From Cannabis sativa (Eukaryota > Streptophyta > Magnoliopsida > Rosales > Cannabaceae), in contig NC_083603.1 in the NCBI RefSeq assembly GCF_029168945.1, positions 20,770,001 to 20,834,000 on the forward strand: a stretch of 64,000 nt of DNA. The letters run 5' to 3'. Each line of letters begins with the position of its first letter. The stretch's first letter is position 1. Both the position numbers and the translations under genes were made by a program. Positions 1-11,531 of the stretch are shown here, piece after piece. The notes below the pieces were generated by a model that was not told where the DNA came from, searched no databases, and saw only the letters and a program-made list of their open reading frames with translations.

Positions 1-197
1 GCATAATGAGAATTACGGTTATGCGGTGCGACTTAGGTCGCACTCGCAGTATCTCGCTGGTTTTATCCTGGGCGAGGTCTAAAACTTCGAGAAGTCTCTC
101 ATGGACATTTCAGCTTTCATTGGAAATCTGAATGCACGTGTCCTTTAAATAAGAGTCTGGTCTCGAGTTTCTAGGTGAGAGAAATCTCACTATAACA
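1..197 (-). repeat. 3' LTR of the Tat element (partial)
   Basis: Positions 1-197 match 20763-20959 with two substitutions seen by eye. Both copies end in CTATAACA on the plus strand (TGTTATAG as the LTR start on the minus strand) and diverge immediately after it. The first ~670 bases of this LTR lie before the window. Confidence 0.9.
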
Positions 198-467
198 CAT
201 GTCCCTAGTTTCGCGACGTGACAGGAGCGGTCACTGAGGGAAACTATTATTCGAGAGACAGGTGAAAGGTTGTCACGAGGAGGTGACCTTTTGGTTGTCC
301 CATCGAGGGTTTCGAAAAATGACGGCTGTAATTATTAGTAATTATTACCTTTATGGTGCCACGTCACATAACCCTTCGGTTTTCGTGTAGGCGTGGCCAT
401 CGTTGGCCGTTAGATTGGGCGACCTTAGGCATTCTGGCTGCCACGTGTCACAATCCCAATTAATAAG
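198..467 (-). other. Tat element 3' untranslated region, distal part
   Basis: This stretch lies between the 3' LTR and the nested Copia insertion and has no convincing reading frame. The polypurine tract should lie next to the LTR; on the minus strand the sequence there reads AACTAGGGACATG, only moderately purine-rich. A small stem (AAAGGTTGTCAC with GTGACCTTT) lies near 262-293. The stretch resumes at about 10767 after the insertion. Confidence 0.65.
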
Positions 468-2369
468 TGTTGGGTTTTATGCCCTAAATAAAACTCATTT
501 CAATATAATCAGATTTACTTATTAATATAGATCAGAAATAACATTTAATGTTGCATGGTTCACATGATTTATTTCATGATTATATGTACATAATGTATGA
601 ATTCATCTGAAACCCTTTTCACATACTTGATCCTGTTTATTGTGCCGTCAACACATTGGAAAGTAAACATGACTATGTGAATAAAGTTTCCTAGATTTAT
701 CAGACATAGGGTTTTACTGATATGATAATCTACAACAGAGTTTACTTGCATTTGGAGAAGTGCTATGTTCTTTCCAGAGCATTGGTTAAAGTAAAGCTCA
801 GGTTGGATGCATGGAGTATGCATCGGAAGGGACCGATATTGAACTTTGACTTAGATTTATTAAACTTACCGTAATATCTATTCAAGTCAATATCGCCTAG
901 TTGATCCTAGATCAAATGATCTTAATCCTGATATGATTAGGCTCAATCTCGAGAGGCTATTCGTGTTCTTTGATTTGTTAGTTAAGCCTACTTTTAGGTC
1001 AGGGTGATACGTACATTTTGGGAACACGGTAGTGCAATTGAGTGGGAGCGCTAGCATAAACATGGAATCTATAGCTTCTATCTGGCGAATAGTAAGCAAA
1101 GGATGATCACCTTCGAGCTTGACCAAACGAACATAAATGGTGGAGTACTCATTTCACATAAGCTGAAATATCATTTATACGGGGTCAAGTGTTTTAAGGA
1201 ATAAATACATTGTAGGGTGTAACGGTAATTTAATCCCTTTACAGTGTAGATCATTCATATAGAGGATCATTGATCAAATTAGGATTATAACAATGGATAA
1301 CTAATGATGTGTCTATATGGTGGAACATATAGAGCATTCTATATACTGAGAGTGCAATTCTAAGTTCTATGCGTGGATTCAACGAAGAATTAATAAGTTA
1401 GTGAATTTTAGTGCTAAATTCTTGATCTCCTTATTGGAAGCTCGGTTATATAGACCCATGGTCCCCCCACTAGTTGAGATAATATTGCTTGTAAGACTCA
1501 TGTAATTGGTTTTGATTAATCAATTATAATTCACAAGTTAGACTATGTCTATTTGTGAAATTTTCACTAAGTAAGGGCGAAATTGTAAAGAAAGAGTTTA
1601 TAGGGGCATATTTGTTAATTATGATACTTTGTATGGTTCAATTAATAAATATGATAAATGACAATATTATTTAATAATTATTTATAGTTATTAAATAGTT
1701 AGAATTGGCATTTAAATGGTTGAATTAGAAAATTGGCGTTTTTGAGAAAATCAGATGCAGAAAAGATAAAACTGTAAAATTGCAACAAGTGAGGCCCAAA
1801 TCCACTAAGCATGGCCAGCCACTTTTTTAGGCAATTTAAACTGATATTTTCATTATTTTAATGCCAAATAATTCAAACCTTACCCTAGTGGAATGCTATA
1901 AATAGATAGTGAAGGCTTCAGGAAATTTACACTTACACTTAAATTTTCTATTTTTCCTTCAGAGAAAAACCTGAGCCTTTCTCTCTCCCTATCTTTAGCT
2001 GCCACTTCTTCTTTTTCTTCCCTCTTGAATTTCGAAATTCTTAGTGTAAGAGTAGTGCCCACACACAGCAAGTGATACCTCAATCATAGTGAGGAAGATC
2101 GTGAAGAAAGACTTCCAGCAAGAAGGAGGTTTCAGCATCAAAGATTCAGAGAAAGAGATCCAGGTTCAGATATTGATAATGCTCTGCTACAGAAAGGAAT
2201 CAAGGGCTAGATATCTGAACGGAAGGAGTCATTTAATTCCGCTGCACCCAATGTAAGGTTTCTTTAACTTTATATGTGTTTATTTCATCGTTTTAGAAAG
2301 TTCATATTTAGGATGTTAATAAACATACTTGTGAGTAGATCTAAGATCCTGGTAAAATAAATTCCAACA
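468..2369 (+). repeat. 5' LTR of Copia-derived element 1
   Basis: It begins TGTTGGGTTTTATGCCC and ends TTCCAACA, a standard TG...CA LTR. It is nearly identical to 8877-10766 and close to the copies at 30123, 40823, 46495 and 56645. It contains a TATA box at 1896-1905. The strong CT-rich stretch near 1960-2040 lies downstream of the presumed transcription start. Confidence 0.93.
1896..1905 (+). promoter_or_regulatory. LTR TATA box (element 1, 5' LTR)
   Basis: CTATAAATAG occurs in the same context in every full LTR copy here: 10314, 31551, 42251, 47928 and 58067 on plus, and about 60069-60080 on minus. It would place the transcript start near 1930 and the U3/R boundary there. Confidence 0.75.
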
Positions 2370-2371
2370 AC

Positions 2372-2388
2372 TGGCCTCAGAGCCATGG
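2372..2388 (+). other. Primer binding site, element 1
   Basis: TGGCCTCAGAGCCATGG lies two bases after the LTR end. The usual plant Copia site complementary to initiator-Met tRNA starts TGGTATCAGAGC; here TA is replaced by CC. Element 2 has TGGCCTGAGAGCCATGG. Confidence 0.75.
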
Positions 2389-5300
2389 TAATTGATTTAC
2401 TTACATGTAATTTGGACTTTAAAACGATTGTTTGTATGTTCTTTGGATGGTATCATGTTGTATTGAGTGTTATTTGATGATTGATTGATGTTTGTGAAAT
2501 TTTCGTGAAAAATAATTGTGATTTCGTTTCTGGAATTATTTTTATTGGATAGTATAGAAAAAATTAAGCAAGTTAGCCTTTTACAGAACTCAATTTGGAT
2601 TTTATTTGAATTAGTTATGATTTTTTGAAGATTTGACAAAATCGGAAATTTGTCTTGATATTTTCCTGCGATCGCAGAACTGTCCGTACAGTTTCGAAAT
2701 TTTTGTTTTTCTTCAATTTTTCATGCTTTTTCATGGAATTAACTTCCAATTTTTTGTATGGTTTTGTATATATACTATTACTATTCCTAATTCAATTCTA
2801 ATTATCATTTTGAATTATTTTAATTTTTTTTAATTTAATTCAAGATATTAGTGTATTTATATCTTATTTAAAAAATTTAAAAAATTAGCAAAATATCTTA
2901 TATCTATTTAGAATTAGTATTTATCTTTTTGCTTAAAAATCTATCTTATTTTTAAATTTGATTATTTTTTTAAAAATTTAAGGTCAGATTTTATAAGATA
3001 TTTATAATATCTTTTAAGATATTTATAATATCTTTTAAGATATTTTAAAAATATCTTATCTTTTAAGATATTTTAAAAATATCTTATCTTTTAAGATTTT
3101 TTAATTAAATCTTTTTAAATGTTTTGACCATATTTAAATTTAAAATAAGATATTTATAATTATGTAATTTTAAATAGATATAAGATATTTTGCTAATTTT
3201 TTAAATTTTGTTATTTTATTTATTTAAATTAAATTTAAAATCTGAAAAAGATATTTATTTATCTTTTCTAATTTTTTATTTAATTTTTATTTATAAAATA
3301 ACATTTAAAATTTAAAAGTAGTTAGCAAATTTTTGAAATGATATTTAGGTTGGTTGAAACCTAATTTTTCAAAAATTGTAGGTTTAATTTTAAATTAATT
3401 TTTTTTAAAAAAAATTTCGAATTTTTCAAATTTTTTTTAAATTTTTCGAATTTTTTTTTATTATTTAATTAAATATTTTCGAAATTAAATATTTAATTTA
3501 AAATTAAATAAATACATCCAACTATCCAGCTAACCTTGTTGCAGGAGTATGTGTTTTAGCTTGTTTGTAAGTTTTCAAAACCTATTATTACTTGATTGCA
3601 AATAGCCATGGTTACTTTTTGCCAGATCTAATGATCTGATGGCTCCCTTGGTCAAGATAATAATTTGTAACAGGTATATTTACAATCTTCTTTCATCTGT
3701 GTATGACCTAGCGACATGATAAGACCCATCCAAAGTGTGCCTGTATGAGCCTATGTGTTTAATTTTATTATAGATGCATATAGGTTAATGTTGCTAAAAT
3801 AAATTATCATAGTTTTTGATAGAATTTATTTAGGCTCATTTAGTTATTGGGCTTATTCAATTAATAACAGTTGTTCTTATTAAGGTTAAATTCCTCTCTT
3901 TTGGGCCTTGTGTGAGAGTTGGGAGCCATAGAAGTGGGTACAACATACTGAACCCAGCACCCCCTCACACAAACCACCCCAATTGTGAAGGCCCATTTGC
4001 CTGATTTGAATGACTGTACTAGGTTAATTACACTAGTTTAACCTAATAAAATTGATTAGCAACATAATTAATTTCATTTATTTTGAAATTAATTTAAGAA
4101 AAATATAGTTTAAAGAATTTTTATTCTAAGCTAAACTATATGTATTTTCTTGTATTTAATTAAATATAGAATTATAACCATCTAGATTCTTTCTGGAGCT
4201 TAATTTAAATTTTTCATTAAATATTCCTATTTAAGTTGATATTTAGTTATCTACAAGTAACCAACTTAAATCTGAATATCTTTTGAATTTCAAATTTCAA
4301 AATTAAGTTGAGGAATTTTAGGCATTGGTTATTAAGATTCTTTAGATATTTTTTAATTTAATATCTTTTAAAATATTAACTTAAAATGGAATATTTTTGA
4401 ATTAAGTGGTTACAACTTAATTTTTTGATATTTAATTAAATTTAAATTTGAAAATATTTAAGTTCTAGATTTTTTCTAATACAACTTAAATTAGATATTT
4501 TTTCAAATTTTGTGGAAAAGATACTTAGTCAAATAAGATATTTTCTAGATAATTATTTCTAGACTACTTATTATTTCTAATATTTAAAAGGAAAATATTA
4601 TACATTGTGAAATTAATTATTTATATAATTAATTTTGGTACAATTTATTTTAAGTATATTTTTCCTAGTATTAAACTAGAGATTAATAATTAAGCCTTCT
4701 CTACACTTAATTATTTATTTCTTGAATTTAATACATTTAATTAATTTAAAAATTAATATCTAAGTTGATTTTTATCATCATACTTAAATATTTCTTTTTC
4801 ATGACATTTAATTAAATAGAAAATTATTTTTAGTTGAAATTTATTTTTTCAACTAAATTTAAATAATTTTCAAAATATATTATTTCTTTATTTTATTAAT
4901 CAATTTTCGAAATTGCATTTCTTAAATGCTAGAATTTCGAATTTTATCTTGAAAAATAGATTAAGTTGTAAATTAATTATTTATTTTAATTAATTCTTGG
5001 ATCAACTTAAATCAATGATTTTTTCATTTATTGATTAATTTAAAATAAATTGAATTAAAGTATATTATTAGAAATTGAATTAATTAGTCAAAGGAAAATC
5101 TAGATAGATGATATTTTTGCTTGAAGTATTTTTCTAGTGTATTTAATTAAATAGAAAATTAATATTTAAGTTGATTTTCATCATCATACTTAAATATTTG
5201 AAATTTTTCTTATATATTTAATTAAATAGGAAAATTATATTTTTTGTTGTAAATTAATTTTATTAATTAATTTTGGGCCAACATTAAATTAGAATAATTT

Positions 5301-7080
5301 TTCCAGGATTTATTTTTTATTTTAACATGCATTTTTGAAAATTGTATCCTTGAATACTTTAATTTTTCGAAATGCAATATATATTTATAGAAAATTAAAT
5401 TTGAGTTGTAAATTAATTTAAATTAATTTTGTAACAACTTAAATATTTTTTTCTAAATATTTATTGGATATTATTACTAAGATGGAAATAATTCATGTTA
5501 TTTTCATATCCATCTAAGTAAAATTTATAAATATTAAATTAAAATTTATATTTAGAATTTTTCATTCTAAATTGGAAATTTTAATTAAATAAATATATAT
5601 TTAAAATAAATAGAATAAATAAAGAGAATCAAAGAAAATACAACTCACTTTAAATAATGAGCTTGATTATTATTGAGATATTCGATCTCCATTGTTGGTC
5701 TTACAAAAGTTAAATGTTTTCAATATAACCTCGAGACGCTAGACTTCGTCCCCCTATGGATGGTTATTCGTTGAACGCATTTAACACCGTAAGATTTCAT
5801 TTGATAAGTGTTTTGTAAGTTTTCGTCTCTATTAGACTCTCCCCTACGGTGACTACTTAGAGATAAACTTATGAAACATGAAACAATGGTGGAAGCTCAT
5901 AAAATGAGAATAACCTTGACTCTCGCCTACCGGGACAACGTTGGATTCTTATTTTGATCGAATAAAAGGTTGCTAGAATGTTTAACATTTTAGACGAGCT
6001 GACAACTCTATTCAATGAATGGTAGCTTTGACTCTCGCCTACCGGGGCACTGTATCAGTTTGTTGAAAACCTTGGAAATTATATAGGATTGTATGTTTTA
6101 GTATTTTCAATAGTCATTCCTACTTGCTATATGTTTATAATTTCTGAATTGTGTATGAATTTATATTGAACCATGTTATTTTCTGTTATTAAGTTGTAGT
6201 TTAATTTCGAATCTTCATTGTTGGTCTAACATGTTTGTTTTTCTAATGAGATAAATCCCTAATGGATTTTCACCATTAGACATACATAATAGTGTTAGAT
6301 CTCGAAAGATAAATATTGTATATGCGACATCTAGCTGTTCATCAATTGATGACACCTAAGACTAGTATTTTTACGATATGAAACAAGAAGATTACATAAA
6401 TAAGATTACTTTGTCTTTCGCTAATCGAAGCATCGTTGGATTCTTATTTATAAACGAAATTATCCTAATTCCTCTTAGCTTATTCATTTCGAATTAGCTC
6501 AATAATATATCATTGGATGAATGGTCTATAAATCATTTCATGTCATTCTATATTTTCTCTTAAGAAATTAAATGACGCATATGATTATAATCCCGAAATT
6601 CTATTCCCAATTGATATAAATCCTCAATCTTAGAAATCTCCTACTTGTATGGGCAAATCTGACTTAGAGTTTGTATTAGTAGTGCTGGTCCAAGATAGAA
6701 TTTTTCATTATATTTGGTATAAATTTAAGTCTTTGACTTTAATTTTAGATTCCAAATAGAAATTTTCTTAAATTTCTAATTCCAGAATACAATACAGTTA
6801 CACTTTCTCAAGTGTTTAATATCCATCTTTTATTAATGGATTAAAACTGTATGGAATATGAGTTAGGTATTCTGTGACCAGGATCCACTTGAAGTATTCT
6901 AGAACTCTTTGATGTAACTAAACCTATGTCATCAATAGACACTACCACATTTTTTTTTTAATCTATGGCATTTGTATCTTGTTCATAGTGGATTTGACAA
7001 GATCAATCTCTGCAAAGAGTTAATATGCCTATATCCACTGAAAGTAGTTCATCTCATTCGCAGATGGATGTACATTCAGG
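2389..7080 (+). other. AT-rich internal region of element 1, no genes
   Basis: This is a long AT-rich stretch with many TTTAATTAAATA-type runs and no credible reading frame. It aligns along its length with 34430-~39005 of element 2. It contains nested palindromic repeats at 2990-3095, and a conserved block near 5880-6200 that recurs at 61900-62245. It occupies the place where gag and early pol would be in an autonomous Copia element. Confidence 0.7.
2990..3095. repeat. Tandem AT-rich palindromes
   Basis: The unit AAGATATTTATAATATCTTTT occurs twice and is followed by two copies of a longer relative (AAGATATTTTAAAAATATCTT plus ATCTTTT). Each is self-complementary. The matching part of element 2 (about 34890-34990) lacks the array, so it expanded or was lost after the copies separated. 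Confidence 0.8.
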
Positions 7081-7089
7081 GGTGGATAT

Positions 7090-7320
7090 GAGTTTTTCGT
7101 TGTATTCTTAAAACGATAACTCTAGATTATACCTTTTAGCAAAGAAATTTGAAATGTTTGAAAATTTCATTAATTTCTAGCAATGGTTAAAACCATTAAG
7201 GTAGGTGGTTAAAGATCTTGCGAACTGATAGGGATGGAGAAATAGTTAGTAGATATGCAGTTCAAAGATCATTAAATTGATTTTTGAATTATATCCAAAC
7301 TTACCTCCACAGAAATTTCG
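7090..7320 (+). pseudogene. Copia integrase remnant (element 1)
   Basis: Conceptual translation gives pieces in the order of a Copia integrase core. A GYEFFVVFL-like piece is followed by KILRTDRDGEIVSRY, resembling the family's LRTDRGGEY block, where the second catalytic Asp lies. Stops and frameshifts interrupt it throughout. The same decayed sequence is present at about 39040-39260 in element 2. It is too degenerate to be functional. Confidence 0.65.
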
Positions 7321-8189
7321 AGTTGCATGTTGATGATTAGTTACTAGTCGTTGCCCAATTCCTTCTATGGTAATACAATTTCAGAATGATGTAATGATTG
7401 TATACTTAATGTAAATCATTACTAGATTCATGGATGACCTAATCAAAATCTAAAGAAAAGCTAGAACTGTTAACCATGGTTTCTTAGCTATTCTAAGTGA
7501 TTAGGGGTGGACCATCCCAATGTCAATAGATAAGAAAGTGTTTGTTCAAACAAATACTACTTTTCTAAGAAAATGACTAAGTCTGAAAAACAAGTAGCAA
7601 ATAAAGGAGATATTTAATTCTTGATTCCAAAAGTATTCTATCATCTTATATAACATATGATGATTCCACTGCCTCTGTTGTCTTGTTACAACCGAAGAGA
7701 TCAATACCATTTAGTTTTCTTCGACATAATTCACGGTACCTTGTCGTAGTGGGAGAGTTTCTAGGAACTCACCTTCTTATGACTTGGGAGACACTAGTGA
7801 TTAAAATCCATTGTGAGTTTAAACAAGTAATGGATTGTCAAGATAAGAAACTAAGAAGAAAGCCAAAAGAACTATGGTTTAATCCATTCACATGGAATAA
7901 CCTAAAGTTTTCTATTACAAGGACATAAAAGGAAATTTTCGTTTATAAGTCCATTCAATGGACTTAACAAAACTTCCTGTTCCTAGTATTATAGGTTTGA
8001 GTTTATCAAAACCTATGGCTTGTGGTATACCTGGTAATTACTTACTCTAATGCAAGCAACTTACTTTAGTAAGATGCTGAAGCATTTTCTTTCTAATGGC
8101 AATCTATAGAAGCTTCACAACTTCTTAGGCATAGATTTTATCTAAGGAAAAGTCTCAACTATTCCAGAAAAGATAAAGCCATGAAAGAA

Positions 8190-8345
8190 TTTCTTATATC
8201 AACAGTGAGAGGTCTTATATATGCTTTTGTATGCCTTAGACCAGACACCTGCTGTTGAGTGGGAGTAATGAGTAGGTATCAGATTAATCCAGGAGAAGAA
8301 CATTGGAAGACAATCAAGTAAATCTTAAGATAAAGAAGAGGAACT
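8190..8345 (+). pseudogene. Copia RT/RNase H junction remnant (element 1)
   Basis: One frame reads GLIYAFVCLRPDTCC, a stop, then VGVMSRYQINPGEEHWKTIK. This is the conserved Copia block at the RT/RNase H boundary (family pattern ...TRPDI.YAVG..SR...NPG..HW...K). The stop TGA at 8256-8258 replaces the Ala codon of YAVG. Element 2 has the same stop at 40202-40204. A further RNase H tail remnant (RHIERNF...) lies near 8680-8750. Confidence 0.8.
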
Positions 8346-8865
8346 ATATTGTAGTCTATAAGGGTGTGTTTAAAACTCTTAGACTACACCATATCAGATT
8401 TCGAAATTTGCCTTTGTGCTAGAAAATCTTTCTGATAAGATGGTGATTACTCTGGGGGTGGAATAGTGATTTTAGAGAAGTGTAAAAACCTATCTGAAGT
8501 CTCTAGGTCTACCAGAGAGAGACTGAATGTTAAAGTCAGTGGAAAGGTACTTATTCAGTCTAAGGAAAGTTCTATACATCTTTGGCACCATTCCAAATTG
8601 CCTTAAACTACTAGTGTTAATTTCCTGATTAACCAAAAGTAGTTGCCAAAGGTATAGAATCCAGTATCCCAAGAGAGTAGACATATAGAGAGGAATTTCA
8701 CATTATCAATGATTTTGTGATTAAAGGAAGAGTAATGGTGGAGAAAAGGTTGTGTATAATTCAACCTTTCAGATCCTATTACGAGGAGTTTACTACTACT
8801 ACACTTGATTTGTATATCAAGGTGTTGAGATTATTTGATACGCACTTTTTGTTTTATATTAGTGC

Positions 8866-8874
8866 AAGTGGGAG
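8866..8874 (+). other. Polypurine tract, element 1
   Basis: AAGTGGGAG lies two bases upstream of the 3' LTR, the usual position and composition of the plus-strand primer of plant Copia elements. Element 2 has the same tract at 40812-40820. Confidence 0.75.
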
Positions 8875-8876
8875 TT

Positions 8877-10766
8877 TGTTGGGTTTTATGCCCTAAATAA
8901 AACTCATTTCAATATAATCAGATTTACTTATTAATATAGATCAGAAATAACATTTAATGTTGCATGGTTCACATGATTTATTTCATGATTATATGTACAT
9001 AATGTATGAATTCATACGAACCCTTTTCACATACTTGATCATGTTTATTGTGCCGTCAACACATTGGAAAGTAAACATGACTATGTGAATAAAGTTTCCT
9101 AGATTTATCAGACATAGGGTTTTACTGATATGATAATCTACAACAGAGTTTACTTGCATTTGGAGAAGTGCTATGTTCTTTCCAGAGCATTGGTTAAAGT
9201 AAAGCTCAGGTTGGATGCATGGAGTATGCATCGGAAGGGACCGATATTGAACTTTGACTTAGATTTATTAAACTTACCGTAATATCTATTCAAGTCAATA
9301 TCGCCTAGTTGATCCTAGATCAAATGATCTTAATCCTGATATGATTAGGCTCAATCTCGAGAGGCTATTCGTGTTCTTTGATTTGTTAGTTAAGCCTACT
9401 TTTAGGTCAGGGTGATACGTACATTTTGGGAACACGGTAGTGCAATTGAGTGGGAGCGCTAGCATAAACATGGAATCTATAGCTTCTATCTGGCGAATAG
9501 TAAGCAAAGGATGATCTCCTTCGAGCTTGACCAAACGAACATAAATGGTGGAGTACTCATTTCACATAAGCTGAAATATCATTTATACGGGGTCAAGTGT
9601 TTTAAGGAATAAATACATTGTAGGGTGTAACGGTAATTTAATCCCTTTACAGTGTAGATCATTCATATAGAGGATCATTGATCACATTAGGATTATAACA
9701 ATGGATAACTAATGATGTGTCTATATGGTGGAACATATAGAGCATTCTATATACTGAGAGTGCAATTCTAAGTTCTATGCGTGGATTCAACGAAGAATTA
9801 ATAAGTTAGTGAATTTTAGTGCTAAATTCTTGATCTACTTATTGGAAGCTCGGTTATATAGACCCATGGTCCCCCCACTAGTTGAGATAATATTGCTTGT
9901 AAGACTCATGTAATTGGTTTTGATTAATCAATTATAATTCACAAGTTAGACTATGTCTATTTGTGAAATTTTCACTAAGTAAGGGCGAAATTGTAAAGAA
10001 AGAGTTTATAGGGGCATATTTGTTAATTATGATACTTTGTATGGTTCAATTAATAAATATGATAAATGACAATATTATTTAATAATTATTTATAGTTATT
10101 AAATAGTTAGAATTGGCATTTAAATGGTTGAATTAGAAAATTGGCGTTTTTGAGAAAATCAGATGCAGAAAAGATAACACTGTAAAATTGCAACAAGTGA
10201 GGCCCAAATCCACTAAGCATGGCCAGCCACTTTTGTAGGCAATTTAAACTGATATTTTCATTATTTTAATGCCAAATAATTCAAACCTTACCCTAGTGGA
10301 ATGCTATAAATAGATAGTGAAGGCTTCAGGAAATTTACACTTACACTTAAATTTTCTATTTTTCCTTCAGAGAAAAACCTGAGCCTTTCTCTCTCCCTAT
10401 CTTTAGCTGCCACTTCTTCTTTTTCTTCCCTCTTGAATTTCGAAATTCTTAGTGTAAGAGTAGTGCCCACACACAGCAAGTGATACCTCAATCATAGTGA
10501 GGAAGATCGTGAAGAAAGACTTTCAGCAAGAAGGAGGTTTCAGCATCAAAGATTCAGAGAAAGAGATCCAGGTTCAGATATTGATAATGCTCTGCTACAG
10601 AAAGGAATCAAGGGCTAGATATCTGAACGGAAGGAGTCATTTAATTCCGCTGCACCCAATGTAAGGTTTCTTTAACTTTATATGTGTTTATTTCATCGTT
10701 TTAGAAAGTTCATATTTAGGATGTTAATAAACATACTTGTGAGTAGATCTAAGATCCTGGTAAACA
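8877..10766 (+). repeat. 3' LTR of Copia-derived element 1
   Basis: It matches 468-2369 almost base for base, with about ten differences. It begins TGTTGGG. Its last bases are altered: the final AATAATTTCC-like stretch is missing and the sequence passes from CCTGGTAAACA into Tat 3' untranslated sequence. Confidence 0.9.
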
Positions 10767-10951
10767 TACGTGTTTTGGAGAAAATATGCTTTATTTTCTG
10801 GGTTTTGGTATTTTAAAGGCTTTTTTTAGGAATGTATGCTAGTGGGTGTTTATGAGGCTATGTGTTTTAGGTAAGAAAACCTGGGTAAATTCATAGAATA
10901 TGACCTGTAAACTGACATAACCGCACACAATTCATAGGCACTGTTTCACGT

Positions 10952-11035
10952 CTTGAATACTCGCGGATATTCGGATGAACAACTTGAATGTTCGCGGGTG
11001 TTCAGATGAACAGCTTGAATACTCGCATATTTCCA
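10952..11035. repeat. 31-bp tandem repeat, about 2.7 units
   Basis: Units begin CTTGAAT at 10952, 10983 and 11014. Each contains a CTTGAATxxTCGCGG-like start and TTCxGATGAAC further on. It lies in the Tat 3' untranslated region. Confidence 0.8.
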
Positions 11036-11108
11036 TTTGACTGTTAGCTAGATCTTTTAGGATTTTTATATGTCGCGGGCTGAGTTGCGAGGGTATTAAT
11101 CGCTATTC

Positions 11109-11193
11109 CAAATGGTGGGTGTGTCACAGTATTCTAATGGCCATATACGCGGTTATATGCCCCTTGAGATACTGTGATACACCCAGCCATTTG
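11109..11193 (+). other. Long hairpin 1 upstream of aORF
   Basis: The arm 11109-11132 pairs with 11169-11193 almost throughout, and an inner stem (GGCCATATA with TATATGCCC) closes the loop. The fold is about 85 nt. The imperfect pairs are mostly G-T in the plus orientation, so a plus-strand RNA would fold better than a minus-strand RNA. Confidence 0.75.
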
Positions 11194-11246
11194 TGACATG
11201 CGTTAATATTCAAATGAGCGTACTCTTTGGTTGATAGGTAGTCTCG

Positions 11247-11330
11247 GAACGGTGGGGGTCTCCCAGTAACTTCAGGGTTATGCTCGAAAATGCATACCCC
11301 TTGAGTCACTGGGAAACTCCCAGCCGTTTC
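11247..11330 (+). other. Long hairpin 2 upstream of aORF
   Basis: This is a diverged tandem relative of hairpin 1, starting about 138 bp after it. The outer arm AACGGTGGGGGTC pairs with the segment ending CTCCCAGCCGTTT, and the inner stem TTCAGGGTTATGC pairs with GCATACCCCTTGA. Several differences from hairpin 1 fall at both partners of a pair and keep the pairing. Confidence 0.75.
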
Positions 11331-11531
11331 TGGAGGTATACCGCTTAGCCGAGGATGCGTGAATTACTTGCCCAAGATAGTTTTATCTCTTCTCGCACAT
11401 TGATGGGATGGTCAGTATTCGCAAGGAGGCTGACCATTCTGTCGAGTGCGACTTTATAATCTACTGCGGGTGAGATCACTTACTTTATTTTTCACACATC
11501 CATCACGCTGAAAAGATCTTCTATCTTTCAG

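Larger units (their letters stand above)
468..10766 (+). mobile_element. Copia-derived non-autonomous LTR element, copy 1
   Basis: Two 1.9 kb LTRs (468-2369 and 8877-~10766) flank 6.5 kb of very AT-rich DNA. A primer binding site resembling the initiator-Met tRNA type follows the left LTR, and a polypurine tract (AAGTGGGAG, 8866-8874) precedes the right one. Only decayed pieces of Copia integrase and RNase H remain, so it cannot encode its own machinery. By eye the LTRs differ at about ten positions in 1.89 kb, indicating recent insertion. The right LTR lacks about 11 bases of its normal end (CCTGGTAAACA instead of CCTGGTAAAATAATTTCCAACA), and no clear target duplication is visible. It is inserted in the 3' untranslated region of the Tat element. 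Confidence 0.9.
10767..11531 (-). other. Tat 3' untranslated region and aORF upstream region
   Basis: No reading frame is convincing here. The stretch holds a 31-bp tandem repeat (10952-11035) and two related long hairpins (11109-11193, 11247-11330). On the plus strand it is the upstream region of the antisense gene starting at 11532, with a weak TATA-like TTTATAAT at 11453-11460. Confidence 0.7.

Noticed and set aside
569..823. An 84-residue minus-strand frame in the LTR, repeated at 8989 and 40924.
   Set aside because: Chance frame in U3; it follows the LTR repeat, and other copies are interrupted.
887..1126. A 79-residue minus-strand frame that recurs in six LTR copies (also at 9295, 30542, 41242, 46923 and 57065).
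   Set aside because: It lies inside the LTR upstream of the promoter, has no recognisable domain, and its conservation is explained by the youth of the LTRs; the older copies do not keep it.
7683..7928. An 81-residue plus-strand frame shared with 39577-39879.
   Set aside because: It falls in decayed Copia pol; the residues match no domain in this frame, and the shared length reflects recent common ancestry of the two elements.
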